DNA from: Gemella sp. GL1
GTDB taxonomy: Bacteria > Bacillota > Bacilli > Staphylococcales > Gemellaceae
Length of the DNA: 64,000 nt
Reading direction: 5' to 3'
Assembly (NCBI RefSeq): GCF_013415365.1
Contig: NZ_JACBYB010000011.1
Coordinates: 1-64,000 of the forward strand
Every line of letters begins with the position of its first letter. Positions within the stretch are counted from its first letter, which is position 1. A program made the translations under genes and the position numbers. Below are positions 27,034 through 36,547 of the stretch, piece after piece. The notes beneath the pieces are model-generated. The model was given only the letters and a program-made list of their open reading frames with translations. It was not told where the DNA came from and searched no databases.

Positions 27034-28213
27034 GTTAAGAAAAAAATTTATAATAGTAGCAACAGCTAGTATTACCTTAGTAGTATCTTTAGTATTTATT
27101 ATTGTTAATTTATTGAATTATTATAATATATGGGAAAATGGAACTAATAGTATTGACAAAATAAAAAATAATTCTACACTAGTAAATGAAATAGTTAATG
27201 ATGAATATTTTGATACAAACAAAATTACTCTTGATCGTGGAATTCTTATCGCTATAATAGATTCAAGTAAAAATATTTCAAAGATATATAGCAAGAATCT
27301 ACAATTTTCTGAATCAAATAAAATGGATTTGATTAAAATAGCGATAGAAAATCTAGATAATGAGAAAGAAGCTTATGTGAATAATTATAAGTATGATTAT
27401 ATCCAACATCAAGATAAGAATATATTATTTTTAGTTGATGTAGATAGAGAATTAAAAATATTTAATTTATTTTTATTTAATAGTTTAATGGTAGTGAGTG
27501 TAATAGTATTACTAGTGATACTATTACTAATAATACTGTCTAATAAAGTTATTGAACCCTTAGCTGAAAATGTAAAGAAACAAAAACAATTTATAACTTA
27601 TGCTTCTCATGAATTAAAGACTCCCTTGGCTATTATTTCTTCTAATACAGATTTATTAGCAATAGAACAGGGTAAATCTAAATGGTTGAGAAACATTCGT
27701 AAGCAGATAGATAGGTTGTCAGAACTTATTGCTTCGCTTATAGAATTCTCGAAAGCTGAAGAAAAATATACAGTAAAAAGAAATATATTTTCTCTAACAG
27801 AATTAATTGAAGATAGGGTAGAAGACTTTTCGGAATTTAATTTTAAGAATATACATGCTAATATTGAAAAGGATATTTATTATAATGGGGAATATGAGTC
27901 AATATTTCAGGTCATAGATATTTTATTAGATAATGCAATGAAATATTCTGATGAGGAGAGCTATATAGAAGTAAGTTTAGTATCATACAGAGGAACACCT
28001 AAATTAACAGTTAATAATAAATCTAAGTTTACCAAGAGAGGGAATTTAGAAATAGTCTTTGATAGGTTCTATAGAGAAGAACACTCGAGAGAAAATAGTC
28101 AAGGTTACGGTCTAGGACTAGCTTTAGCAAAATTGGTATTAGATAGACATGATGCTAAAATAAGAGCATATTCTGAAAAAGATGGAGAATTTACAATAGA
28201 AATACTCTTTTAA
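27023..28213 (+). CDS. Sensor histidine kinase
   Basis: This is the partner of the preceding regulator, 396 residues. Two membrane helices (about 8-32 and 150-172) enclose an extracytoplasmic sensor of about 115 residues with no recognised domain. The H-box has H196 (YASHELKTPLAI). The ATPase domain has an N-box (DILLDNAMKYS) and GYGLGLALAK. It overlaps the regulator gene by 11 bases. The layout resembles CiaH. The neighbouring DacA-like gene hints at a cell-envelope signal, which is inference. Confidence 0.92.
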   Translation: MINKLRKKFIIVATASITLVVSLVFIIVNLLNYYNIWENGTNSIDKIKNNSTLVNEIVNDEYFDTNKITLDRGILIAIIDSSKNISKIYSKNLQFSESNKMDLIKIAIENLDNEKEAYVNNYKYDYIQHQDKNILFLVDVDRELKIFNLFLFNSLMVVSVIVLLVILLLIILSNKVIEPLAENVKKQKQFITYASHELKTPLAIISSNTDLLAIEQGKSKWLRNIRKQIDRLSELIASLIEFSKAEEKYTVKRNIFSLTELIEDRVEDFSEFNFKNIHANIEKDIYYNGEYESIFQVIDILLDNAMKYSDEESYIEVSLVSYRGTPKLTVNNKSKFTKRGNLEIVFDRFYREEHSRENSQGYGLGLALAKLVLDRHDAKIRAYSEKDGEFTIEILF

Positions 28214-28267
28214 ATAATCTTAGAGATTGAATAATTTCATAAAAAATAGAAGTGTAAACTTTTTATG

Positions 28268-28296
28268 TTGACATCTAATCTTATATACTATATAAT
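28268..28296 (+). promoter_or_regulatory. Consensus promoter of the DUF177-rpmF operon
   Basis: Perfect TTGACA (28268-28273), 17 bases, perfect TATAAT (28291-28296). ACATCTA (28271-28277) and TAGATGT (28299-28305) form an inverted repeat around the -10. Confidence 0.88.
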
Positions 28297-28329
28297 AATA
28301 GATGTGTGTTAATAAAGGAGAAAATTTAA

Positions 28330-28833
28330 ATGAAATGGTTAAGGTCAACTTTATTTATAGATAATAAAGATGAGTTTAAATTTGAAGAATCAGTAAATGT
28401 CAACATAGCCAATTTTAACGCCAGTGTAGAAGGTGTTGAAAATGTAATAGTTGGAGGAACTTTAACTAGAAATGGTCAAGATAAAATACTTGTTGATTTA
28501 ATAATTAAGGGTAATTATAAGGTAGTTTCTAGTAGAAGTCTTAACATAATATCTGTTCCTTTTGAAATAAGAGAAACAGAAGATTTTATTGATAAATCTA
28601 TCCTTAATGGAGATGACTATAATACTTTTGCAATGGATGCTTATATTGATATAAGCAATCTTGTTAATGAATTAGTATTGCTTAATGCTCCATTAAACTA
28701 CTACTTAGAGGAAGAAGAAGTGGTTAATAAAAAAGGGAAAGATTGGCAATTATTGACTGAAGATGAAATATTGTCTAAAGAAAGAAAGGACAGTCCTTTT
28801 TCAGCTTTAGGAGATATGTTTAAAGAAAAATAA
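28330..28833 (+). CDS. YceD/DUF177 family protein
   Basis: This 167-residue acidic protein is encoded immediately before rpmF, the universal place of DUF177 (YceD, YlbN). The family is linked to ribosome/23S rRNA assembly. The conserved beta-rich middle (VGGTLTRNGQDKILVDLIIKG, then VPFEIRETEDF) supports the call. The canonical cysteines found in some members are absent. AAGGAG precedes the ATG. It is probably made together with ribosomal protein L32. Confidence 0.88.
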   Translation: MKWLRSTLFIDNKDEFKFEESVNVNIANFNASVEGVENVIVGGTLTRNGQDKILVDLIIKGNYKVVSSRSLNIISVPFEIRETEDFIDKSILNGDDYNTFAMDAYIDISNLVNELVLLNAPLNYYLEEEEVVNKKGKDWQLLTEDEILSKERKDSPFSALGDMFKEK

Positions 28834-28867
28834 TTTTCATAATTTATAATATTGGAGGAAATTAAAA

Positions 28868-29044
28868 ATGGCAGTTCCTTTTAGAAGAACATCGAAAACA
28901 GCTAAAAGAAAAAGAAGAACTCATAAAAAATTATCTGCACCTGCAATCACTTTAGATGCACAAAGCGGAAACTATGTTATGGGACACCGTATTGACAAAA
29001 AAACAGGAATGTATAAAGGTCGTCAAGTACTAGAAGTTAAATAA
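28868..29044 (+). CDS. rpmF: 50S ribosomal protein L32, cysteine-free form
   Basis: This short gene encodes 58 residues beginning MAVPFRRTSKTAKRKRRTH, the unmistakable L32 N-terminus. The two CxxC zinc pairs of Bacillus-type L32 are replaced (SGNYVMGHRI, DKKTGMYKG), so this is a zinc-independent L32 as in streptococci. TTGGAGG precedes the ATG by 9 bases. It is the second gene after the DUF177 gene. Confidence 0.97.
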   Translation: MAVPFRRTSKTAKRKRRTHKKLSAPAITLDAQSGNYVMGHRIDKKTGMYKGRQVLEVK

Positions 29045-29051
29045 TTTTTTT

Positions 29052-29093
29052 GATAAGTAGTTATGTTGTGAGCATGATTGCTTATTTTTTTAT
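29052..29093 (+). terminator. Probable terminator after rpmF
   Basis: GATAAGTAGTTATG can pair imperfectly (with G-U pairs) with CATGATTGCTTAT, followed by seven Ts. Confidence 0.6.
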
Positions 29094-29135
29094 GATATAA
29101 TAAGGAATAAATAAAATAGGGAGGTTGATTTATGT

Positions 29136-29792
29136 ATGCCAACAGGTATGATAGTAAACAGCATAGCAATTATCTTAGGTGGAATAATTGGAGTAAGGTA
29201 TGGAGATAAATTATCTGAAGATTTAAAACAAAAATTAAATTTAGTCTTTGCTCTAAGTGCTATGACTATAGGAGTATCATCTATAACCTTGATGAAATAT
29301 ATGCCTGCAGTAATATTTGCAACGGTACTTGGAACAATATTAGGAGTTTATTTTAAAATAGGAGATAGAATTCAGAATGTTCCTACGTGGGCTCAAGCTT
29401 TGATAACGAGAAATTTAGGAATGAAAAAGGGACCAATTAATGAGGAAGTATTCAATCAAATGGTAACTTTAATTATGATATTCACTGCAGCTGCAACTGG
29501 AATATATGGTAGTTTAGACCTTGGAATTACTGGAGATAGTAAAATATTGATTGTAAAATCTATGTTAGATTTTTTTGTAGCAATCATATTTGCTGCTAAT
29601 TTAGGAATTATAGTGCCTGTCATAGCTATTCCACAATTTATAGTATGTATATGCGGAGGAATAATTTTATTATCCAATGGATTTAGGCTGGCTAATATTA
29701 AAATGTTTCCGTCTGCAGAACTATTACCAGCAACGGTTTTAGTAGTGCCATTTTCATACATATGGCTACAATATATTTTACCTTTATTTTAA
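29136..29792 (+). CDS. DUF554 family membrane protein
   Basis: This 218-residue, glycine-rich polytopic protein (about six helices) belongs to DUF554 (YdfK/YqgA). The family start IVNSIAIILGGIIGVRYG and the C-terminal PATVLVVPFSY are typical. It may be a transporter; its function is unknown. The ATG at 29136 is in frame; the ATG at 29132 is not. The next gene begins 15 bases later. Confidence 0.88.
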   Translation: MPTGMIVNSIAIILGGIIGVRYGDKLSEDLKQKLNLVFALSAMTIGVSSITLMKYMPAVIFATVLGTILGVYFKIGDRIQNVPTWAQALITRNLGMKKGPINEEVFNQMVTLIMIFTAAATGIYGSLDLGITGDSKILIVKSMLDFFVAIIFAANLGIIVPVIAIPQFIVCICGGIILLSNGFRLANIKMFPSAELLPATVLVVPFSYIWLQYILPLF

Positions 29793-29807
29793 GAAAAGAG
29801 ACATAAG

Positions 29808-30638
29808 ATGATAAAAAAAATATTACTTACAACAACTATTTTATCAATAGCTTATCTATATCAAAATAGGTATATTAAAAAGAGAAAATATATAATAAGT
29901 GATAAAAAAATTTCACAAAGTTTTAATGGATTTAAGATAATTCAATTATCTGATATTCATTGTGGAAAATTGGGATTTTCTGATCAAATTTTTCTAAAAA
30001 ATATAAAAAAAGAAAAAGCTGATATAATTGTTATAACGGGAGATATACTTGATAGTTATAGAAATGATTCTGCATGTGCATACAATATATTATCACAGAT
30101 TTCAGACATTGCTCCTACATACTTTATTTCAGGTAATCATGAAGTAAGGTTATCTAAAGAATATACTGAATTAAAAGAATTTTTAAAAAAATTAGATATT
30201 AACCATTTAGAGAATAAATCTCAGCCGATATCTAGAGAGAGAGAATCAATTAATTTAGTGGGAATTGAGGACTTTAATTTCTTTAGAAAAAATGATAAAA
30301 AAAATTATTATGCAAATTATAGAAATATTTTAAAAAATAATTTTCAAGAAAATAAATATAATATTTTGTTAGCTCATAGACCAGAAAAGTTTTTTATGTA
30401 TTCAGAATTGGGATATGATTTGATATTTTCTGGACATGCCCATGGGGGACAGTGGAATATTCCACTTCTAGGTAGAATATTTTCACCTAGTCAAGGTTTA
30501 TTTCCAAAATTTACTCATGGGATTTATGAAGAAAAAAATTCTAAAATGATAGTTTCTCAAGGACTGGGTAATAGTTCATTTTCTACAAGAATTAATAATT
30601 TTTTGGAGTATATAGTAGTGGAATTAAAAAATGAATAA
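29808..30638 (+). CDS. Membrane-anchored calcineurin-like phosphoesterase
   Basis: This YkuE/YaeI-type metallophosphoesterase of 276 residues has an N-terminal hydrophobic anchor (about 4-18). Metal motifs are LSDIHCGK, ITGDILD, SGNHE, and GHAHGGQW. Family members act on lipid-linked or nucleotide phosphates; the substrate is not known here. It follows the DUF554 gene closely, and the valS T-box starts behind it. Confidence 0.9.
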   Translation: MIKKILLTTTILSIAYLYQNRYIKKRKYIISDKKISQSFNGFKIIQLSDIHCGKLGFSDQIFLKNIKKEKADIIVITGDILDSYRNDSACAYNILSQISDIAPTYFISGNHEVRLSKEYTELKEFLKKLDINHLENKSQPISRERESINLVGIEDFNFFRKNDKKNYYANYRNILKNNFQENKYNILLAHRPEKFFMYSELGYDLIFSGHAHGGQWNIPLLGRIFSPSQGLFPKFTHGIYEEKNSKMIVSQGLGNSSFSTRINNFLEYIVVELKNE

Positions 30639-30646
30639 TAATTTAC

Positions 30647-30675
30647 TTGCATTATTCTGAATTATATGCTAGAAT
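30647..30675 (+). promoter_or_regulatory. Promoter of the valS T-box transcript
   Basis: TTGCAT (30647-30652), 17 bases, TAGAAT (30670-30675) with a TGC extension. Confidence 0.7.
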
Positions 30676-30699
30676 GACAGTATATTAAATTTTTTAATA

Positions 30700-30950
30700 G
30701 ATATATGCGATGAGCCGACAAGTAGGAGTACTTGCGTACCGAGGATACAGAAAAGGAATCAGTGGATGAGAGATTTCTCCTTGGCAAACTTTGAAGTAGA
30801 CGGTGAGCATTTAGGGTGAAAATAAGTAGTCCTAGACGTGTATAGAGCGATAATCTAATAAAGTGCTAACTTAAAGTTAGAAAAAAGGTGGTACCACGGT
30901 AAATGTCGTCCTTTGATGTTTACTGGTATTATTGTCAATAGAATTTAAAC
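30700..30950 (+). ncRNA. T-box riboswitch (valine)
   Basis: The T-box core GGTGGTACCACGG at about 30887-30899 sits in an antiterminator (AAAGGTGG ... CGTCCTTT). Stem I lies upstream, with an AGGATACAG segment typical of the distal region. GTA at 30796-30798, in the 3' strand of Stem I (GAAGTAGAC), is a candidate valine specifier codon. T-boxes sense uncharged tRNA, and valS directly follows. The specifier assignment is tentative; the T-box itself is clear. Confidence 0.92.
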
Positions 30951-30985
30951 AAAGATCTAGTAAATTAATTTGCTAGATCTTTTTA
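30951..30985 (+). terminator. T-box-controlled terminator before valS
   Basis: AAGATCTAGTAAA pairs with TTTGCTAGATCTT and is followed by Ts. An upstream CTTTGATGTTTA can also pair with TAAACAAAG leading into this stem, linking it with the antiterminator. Confidence 0.82.
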
Positions 30986-31011
30986 ATATGTTATATAAAA
31001 GGAGAAATATT

Positions 31012-33651
31012 ATGTCAGAAATGTCTACGAAATACAATCCACAAGAAGTAGAAGCTAATAGATATTCTTGGTGGTTAGAGAAAGAAGTTTTTAAAGCAGA
31101 TAATAAATCTAAGAAAAATCCATATACAATTGTAATTCCACCACCGAATGTAACTGGAAAATTACATATAGGACATGCTTGGGATACAACATTGCAAGAT
31201 ATGTTGACACGATTTAAAAGATTGCAAGGTTACGATGTACTATACCTACCTGGTATGGATCATGCAGGTATAGCAACTCAAGCAAAAGTTGAAGAAAGAT
31301 TAAGACAAGATGGAATTTTACGTCATGATATTGGACGTGAAAAGTTTTTAGAAAAAGCTTGGGAGTGGAAAGATGAATATGCAGGCTATATTCGTGAACA
31401 GTGGGCTAAATTAGGATTAGGCTTAGATTATTCACGTGAACGATTTACTCTAGACAAGGGATTGAGTGAAGCAGTAACAAAAATCTTTGTTGATCATTAT
31501 AATAAGGGAATTATTTACCGTGGTGAAGGAATTATTAACTGGGATCCGGTACAAAGAACAGCCTTGTCTAATATTGAGGTAATTTACAAAGATATAGAAG
31601 GAGCATTCTATCACCTAAAATACTTTTTAGCAGATGGTTCGGGAGATTATCTAGAAGTAGCAACAACTCGTCCAGAAACTTTATTTGGAGATACTGCTGT
31701 TGCTGTTAATCCTAAAGATGAAAGATATACTAAATATATTGGAAAGAAAGTATTATTACCAATAACAGGAAAAGAAATTCCAGTTATTGCTGATACATAT
31801 GTAGAAATGGACTTTGGTTCGGGGGTAGTTAAGATTACGCCAGCCCACGACCCAAATGATTTTGAAGTAGGAAATCGTCATGATTTAGAAAGAATTGTAG
31901 TTATGGACGAATCTGGAATTATGAACGAGCATGCAGCTAAATATGCAGGACAAGATAGATTTGAATGTCGTAAAAATTTAATCACGGATTTAGAGGCAGA
32001 GGGAATATGTTTTAAAATTGAAAAACACATTCATTCAGTAGGACATTCAGAACGTTCGGGTGCAGTAATAGAACCTTATCTTTCTAAGCAATGGTTTATA
32101 GCAATGAAACCTTTAGCAGAAAGAGCGTTAGAAAATCAAAAAAATGAAGATAGTAAAGTACACTTTTATCCAAATAGATTTGAAGGAACTTTTACAACTT
32201 GGATGGAAAATGTTCAAGACTGGTGTATATCTCGACAATTATGGTGGGGACATCGTATTCCTGCTTGGTATCATAATGAAACGGGAGAAGTATATGTTGG
32301 AACAAGACCTCCAGCGGATCTTGAAAACTATACACAAGATGAAGATGTTCTAGATACTTGGTTTTCATCTGCTTTATGGCCATTTTCTACACTTGAGTGG
32401 CCGAATGAAGATTCAGAGGATTTCAAACGCTACTATCCGACAAATACATTAGTAACAGGTTATGATATTATCTTTTTCTGGGTATCACGTATGATTTTCC
32501 AGGGATTAGATTTTACAGGAAAGCGTCCATTTAAAGATACGTTAATCCATGGTCTAGTTCGTGATGAGCAAGGACGAAAAATGTCTAAATCATTAGGTAA
32601 TGGAGTTGATCCAATGGAAGTTATTGAGCAGTATGGTGCTGATTCTCTACGTTACTTCTTGGCGACTAATTCTACACCAGGCCAAGATTTACGTTATTCA
32701 AAGGAAAAAATTGAGGCATCATGGAACTATATTAACAAAATTTGGAATGCTTCAAGATTTGTAATTATGAACCTTGAGGGATTTGACTATTCAGATATAG
32801 ATTTATATGGAGAGAAAACTTTAGCGGATAAATATATTCTAACTAAGTTAGCAGAAACATCTAAAGATTATGAAAGATTATTTGAAAAATATGAGTTTGG
32901 AGAAGCGTCACGTATTCTTTATAACTTTATTTGGGAAGAATTTTGCTCTTGGTATATTGAAATTGCTAAAATTAGTTTGAATGGTGGGGACCTAGCTGCT
33001 AAGAAAACTACTCAATCAGTACTTATTTATGTATTAGATGCGTCTTTAAAAATGTTACATCCATTTATGCCGTTCGTAACAGAAGAAATTTGGCAACACA
33101 TTCCGCATAAAGGAGATTCTATTGTAACTTCTGAATTCGTTAAATTAAATGAGGATCTAGTATTTGAAAAAGAAACAGCACAAATGCAACTAGTACAAGA
33201 TGTAATTACTCTCGTTCGTAATATTAGAAGTGAAGTAAATGCACCTATGTCAAGAGAAATTCCAATTAAGATTAAGTATACAGCTGATGAAACAAAAGAA
33301 ACTTTATTAGCAGGTAAATCTTATTTAGAGAAGTTTGCTAAACCAAGTCAACTAATTATTGAAAAAGATGTGGAGATTTTTGAAACAGATATCTCTAGAG
33401 TAATAGCAGGTCTAGAAATATATGTGTCACTAGCTGATTTAATTGATGTTGATAAAGAAAGAGAAAGATTAGAAAAAGAACTAGAAAAGCTTCAAAAAGA
33501 ATTAGAGCTAGTTAACAAGAAATTATCTAATGAAAAATTTGTATCGTCTGCACCAGAAGCAGTAGTTAATAAAGAAAAAGAAAAATTAGCTATGTATCAA
33601 GAACAATTTGATACAGTAGAAGGTAGAATTAAATTTTTAAATAATTTATAG
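31012..33651 (+). CDS. valS: Valyl-tRNA synthetase
   Basis: This class I synthetase charges tRNA-Val. HIGH is at residues 52-55 ([10 protein letters not shown]) and KMSKS in [10 protein letters not shown]. The editing domain ([13 protein letters not shown]) and a C-terminal coiled coil (about 815-879) are present. I place the start at ATG 31012, 7 bases after AAAAGGAG; a longer in-frame extension would start inside the terminator. Length is 879 residues. It is regulated by the T-box upstream. Confidence 0.98.
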   Translation: MSEMSTKYNPQEVEANRYSWWLEKEVFKADNKSKKNPYTIVIPPPNVTGKLHIGHAWDTTLQDMLTRFKRLQGYDVLYLPGMDHAGIATQAKVEERLRQDGILRHDIGREKFLEKAWEWKDEYAGYIREQWAKLGLGLDYSRERFTLDKGLSEAVTKIFVDHYNKGIIYRGEGIINWDPVQRTALSNIEVIYKDIEGAFYHLKYFLADGSGDYLEVATTRPETLFGDTAVAVNPKDERYTKYIGKKVLLPITGKEIPVIADTYVEMDFGSGVVKITPAHDPNDFEVGNRHDLERIVVMDESGIMNEHAAKYAGQDRFECRKNLITDLEAEGICFKIEKHIHSVGHSERSGAVIEPYLSKQWFIAMKPLAERALENQKNEDSKVHFYPNRFEGTFTTWMENVQDWCISRQLWWGHRIPAWYHNETGEVYVGTRPPADLENYTQDEDVLDTWFSSALWPFSTLEWPNEDSEDFKRYYPTNTLVTGYDIIFFWVSRMIFQGLDFTGKRPFKDTLIHGLVRDEQGRKMSKSLGNGVDPMEVIEQYGADSLRYFLATNSTPGQDLRYSKEKIEASWNYINKIWNASRFVIMNLEGFDYSDIDLYGEKTLADKYILTKLAETSKDYERLFEKYEFGEASRILYNFIWEEFCSWYIEIAKISLNGGDLAAKKTTQSVLIYVLDASLKMLHPFMPFVTEEIWQHIPHKGDSIVTSEFVKLNEDLVFEKETAQMQLVQDVITLVRNIRSEVNAPMSREIPIKIKYTADETKETLLAGKSYLEKFAKPSQLIIEKDVEIFETDISRVIAGLEIYVSLADLIDVDKERERLEKELEKLQKELELVNKKLSNEKFVSSAPEAVVNKEKEKLAMYQEQFDTVEGRIKFLNNL

Positions 33652-33653
33652 AA

Positions 33654-33697
33654 AATAATAGCAGAGAATTTAAAAATTCTCTGTTATTATTTTTTAC
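33654..33697 (+). terminator. Terminator of valS
   Basis: A 17-bp stem (33654-33670 with 33675-33691, one G-T pair) is followed by a T-run. Confidence 0.9.
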
Positions 33698-34071
33698 TAG
33701 GATACTTGTGAAAAATATTTACCAAAATTTTAGGATATGGTTGTGCTGGATATAACAATAAGGTAATAAAATTTTATAGAGTTATATTAATTGAGATATA
33801 TTAATTGAAAAATTTTAAATTAATAAGTCGTAAATCATACTGTGATTTTTTAGGAGAATTTATATATAAGAAATTCACAGTCATATTTTATATTCTTTAA
33901 ATATTTAAGAAAAAAATTAAAACACCAAATGAATTAGTTTTCTATGATATTGATGATAAATATGTTATACTTTAATTAAGTATAAAATTCATATATTGTG
34001 AATCTTATATTGAAATATTATAAATAATTTATAAAAATAATTAACTTACTAATTAAAGAGGTGGAAGAATT
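33698..34071 (+). promoter_or_regulatory. AT-rich control region before the SirTM operon
   Basis: No gene is visible here. The 12-mer TATATTAATTGA occurs twice (33783-33794 and 33797-33808). ACTGTGA (33839-33845) and TCACAGT (33875-33881) form an inverted repeat that can extend into a hairpin. A third TTGTGA overlaps an ATTCA...TGAAT dyad (33987-34003). Promoter candidates are TTGTGA-17-TATAAA (33996-34024) and an extended -10 TGTTATACT (33963-33971). Confidence 0.5.
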
Positions 34072-35268
34072 TTGTTTACAAATACGGATTTATCTAAACC
34101 ATTAAAACTTTCTAATGGAGTAATTTTGAAAAATAGATTTGTTTTATCTCCTATGGTAACCAATTCGTCAACAAGTGATGGAAAAGTTAGTCAAGATGAT
34201 TTGAACTATGCACTTAGAAGGGCCAATTCAGCTCCTTTACAGATAACAGGAGCAGCCTATGTGGATGAATATGGTCAATTATTTGAGTATGGATTTAGTG
34301 TAGTAGATGATTCGTGTATTGAAGGTCTTACTAGTTTAGCAAAAGCTATGAAATCAAAAGGAGCCAAAGCTATTCTACAATTAACCCATGCAGGAAGATT
34401 TTCTAGTCACGCTTTATTTAAATATGGTTTTGTTTATGGTCCGAGTTATATGAAGTTACAAAGTCCTATTCCACACGAAGTGAGAGAGCTTAGTATATCA
34501 CAGATAGAAGATCTAATATTTTCTTATGGGGAGGCAACTAAAAGAGCTATTGCAGCTGGCTTTGATGGTGTAGAAATTTCATCAGCTCAGAGATTGCTAA
34601 TTCAAACATTCTTTTCTAAGTTTTCAAATGAAAGACAAGACGCTTATGGTAGACAAACTTTGGAAAGTCGTTCTAAATTTGCTCTAGATATTTTAAAAAT
34701 AGTTCAGAGAACAATAGAAAAATATGCTAATTCAGATTTTATTTTGGGTTTTAGAGCAACTCCGGAAGAAACTAGAGGGAATCAAATAGGATATACTATT
34801 GAAGAATTTTTAAAGTTTATGGACTTGGCAAATGAAGTTGCTAATATTCATTATTTAGCTGTAGCTAGTTGGGGACATGATGTATATAAAAATAGAGTAA
34901 GAGCACCGGGAAAATATCAAGGAAAGTTAATAAATAGAGTTGTAAAAAATCATTTGGAGGGAAAAATTCCTTTAATGGCAACTGGTGGAATTAATACCCC
35001 TGAAAAATCTTTTGAAGCCATAAAAGATTCAGATTTTATAGGTTCATCAACCCCCTTTGTAGTAGATCCTGAATTTGCTATAAAAATAATTGATGGAAAT
35101 TTCCAAGATATTCAATTTAAAATAAAAATTGATGATTTGGAAGAATTAGCAATACCGCAAGCATCGTTTAAGGATATAGTATCTTTGATGGATTATGGAG
35201 AATCTTTACCAAAGGATACACGTGATTTTTTTAGAAGTTTAGAAAAAAATTATGAGGATAGATTATGA
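34072..35268 (+). CDS. Old-yellow-enzyme-like NADH:flavin oxidoreductase
   Basis: This FMN-dependent TIM-barrel protein of 398 residues is related to YqjM/2,4-dienoyl-CoA reductases. Visible are LKNRFVLSPMV at the N-terminus, LQLTHAGR, the AIAAGFDGVEISSAQRLLIQTFFS segment and LMATGGINTPE for FMN phosphate binding. The usual H-x-A-H pair of the last segment reads SSAQ, so the active site differs from classical OYE. The start is TTG 34072 with GAGGTGG 7 bases upstream. Flavin oxidoreductases accompany SirTM operons, where a redox role has been proposed. The true substrate is unknown. Confidence 0.88.
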   Translation: MFTNTDLSKPLKLSNGVILKNRFVLSPMVTNSSTSDGKVSQDDLNYALRRANSAPLQITGAAYVDEYGQLFEYGFSVVDDSCIEGLTSLAKAMKSKGAKAILQLTHAGRFSSHALFKYGFVYGPSYMKLQSPIPHEVRELSISQIEDLIFSYGEATKRAIAAGFDGVEISSAQRLLIQTFFSKFSNERQDAYGRQTLESRSKFALDILKIVQRTIEKYANSDFILGFRATPEETRGNQIGYTIEEFLKFMDLANEVANIHYLAVASWGHDVYKNRVRAPGKYQGKLINRVVKNHLEGKIPLMATGGINTPEKSFEAIKDSDFIGSSTPFVVDPEFAIKIIDGNFQDIQFKIKIDDLEELAIPQASFKDIVSLMDYGESLPKDTRDFFRSLEKNYEDRL

Positions 35269-35298
35269 AGGTTCTAGTTTGGATTAAGAATAAGAGGG

Positions 35299-35412
35299 AT
35301 GAGTTTTTTTGAGTATTTTATAAATTTAAGTAGAAGAATTTTTGAAAATATTTATGTGTTTACAGATAAAAATTTCATTAATGATAACTTTAATTATAGG
35401 GAAGAATTATGA
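35299..35412 (+). CDS. Possible 37-residue small protein
   Basis: In the 164-base gap between the oxidoreductase and gcvH-L an ATG frame runs for 37 codons (MSFFEYFINLSRRIF..., ending REEL). AGAGGG lies directly before the ATG, too close for an ideal ribosome-binding site. The composition is plausible but not diagnostic; I recognise no family. It could equally be chance. Confidence 0.25.
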   Translation: MSFFEYFINLSRRIFENIYVFTDKNFINDNFNYREEL

Positions 35413-35432
35413 ATTAAATTAGGAGAATATTA

Positions 35433-35765
35433 ATGAGAAAATTTGCAAATTATCTATGGGTAGAAAAAAAAGATGATGTATATACTATAGGGATGACGGC
35501 GGAATTACAAGATGATGTTGGTACTATTGGATATGTAGAATTTACAGAAGGAGATCGTGTAGAAGTTGATGATATTATTTTAAACTTAGAAGCTTCCAAA
35601 ACAATAATGGGAATTTTATCTCCTTTAGCAGGAAAAGTAATAGAGCGTAATTTAAATGCAGAGGCAAGACCAACATTACTTAATTCAGGAAAGAAAAATG
35701 AAAATTGGCTTATAAAGTTGATTGATGTTGATCAAGATGCTTTTTATAATTTAGAAGATGAATAG
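35433..35765 (+). CDS. GcvH-like lipoyl carrier protein (GcvH-L)
   Basis: This 110-residue lipoyl-domain protein is shorter than glycine-cleavage GcvH. The lipoyl lysine is K56 in [18 protein letters not shown]. Aspartates D27 and D28 (LQDDVGTIG) lie at the position where, as I recall, S. aureus GcvH-L is ADP-ribosylated (D27). No glycine-cleavage genes are nearby. In known systems this protein is lipoylated by the operon's own ligase, then mono-ADP-ribosylated by SirTM and demodified by the macrodomain. AGGAG precedes the ATG, and the macrodomain gene overlaps its end by 8 bases. Confidence 0.93.
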   Translation: MRKFANYLWVEKKDDVYTIGMTAELQDDVGTIGYVEFTEGDRVEVDDIILNLEASKTIMGILSPLAGKVIERNLNAEARPTLLNSGKKNENWLIKLIDVDQDAFYNLEDE

Positions 35766-36534
35766 AAGAAATATTCTCTTAAAAGAAATGATAAAATATC
35801 TTTTAGAAGAAAAGAATGAAACAAATCAAATTCTTGAAGATAGTTCAGATTTACATACTATTTGGAGATCTTTAATTAATTGTAGGTATGCTAATCCAAT
35901 TTCTTTAAAATATTTAGAGCTTGAAGATGAATATTTACGAATGATTAATAATTTGCAATATAATATTTCTGATTGTATACCTACAAATAATCCAAGAATT
36001 TTTATTTTTAAGGGAGATATAACAAATCTAGCAGTAGATGCAATTGTAAATTCAGCTAATAGTGATATGTTGGGGTGTTTCACTCCTAATCATCATTGTA
36101 TAGATAATGCTATTCATACCTATGCAGGAGTTAGATTGCGTTTAGAATGCAAACTCTTGATGACAAAGCAGGGAAGAAAAGAATCTGTCGGACAAGCCAA
36201 AATAACATCTGCATATAATTTGCCTTCAAAGTATATAATTCACACTGTGGGACCTTATATTGAAAAAGGAAAAGAAGTATCAGCTATAAGGAAAAATTTA
36301 TTAAAACAATCATATTTATCTTGTTTGAAAATAGCACAGCAATATGGTATTACTACTATAGCTATATGTGCTATTTCTACTGGAGAGTTTGGATTTCCAA
36401 AGGAAGAGGCATGTTCAATTGCAATATCTACTGTTAAGGATTGGTTAAATAAAAGTGATGCAAACTTAAATGTAATTTTCAATCTTTTTAATCAAGAAGA
36501 TTTTGATTTATATCATCAGCAATTATTAATTTAA
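35758..36534 (+). CDS. Zinc-type macrodomain ADP-ribosyl hydrolase
   Basis: The 258-residue protein has an N-terminal helical extension (about 1-78) and a macrodomain. [16 protein letters not shown] (about 86-101) contacts ADP-ribose. The zinc-binding loop [15 protein letters not shown] supplies C107, H112 and C114, as in the Zn-macro class. [24 protein letters not shown] and ISTGEFGFP complete the pocket. This class removes ADP-ribose placed by the neighbouring SirTM on GcvH-L. Its start overlaps the gcvH-L stop, indicating coupled translation. Confidence 0.95.
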   Translation: MNRRNILLKEMIKYLLEEKNETNQILEDSSDLHTIWRSLINCRYANPISLKYLELEDEYLRMINNLQYNISDCIPTNNPRIFIFKGDITNLAVDAIVNSANSDMLGCFTPNHHCIDNAIHTYAGVRLRLECKLLMTKQGRKESVGQAKITSAYNLPSKYIIHTVGPYIEKGKEVSAIRKNLLKQSYLSCLKIAQQYGITTIAICAISTGEFGFPKEEACSIAISTVKDWLNKSDANLNVIFNLFNQEDFDLYHQQLLI

Positions 36535-36547
36535 GGAGTTGAAGTTT

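Noticed and set aside
30970-31011. N-terminal extension of valS
   Set aside because: It begins inside the T-box terminator hairpin; the ATG at 31012 has an ideal ribosome-binding site.
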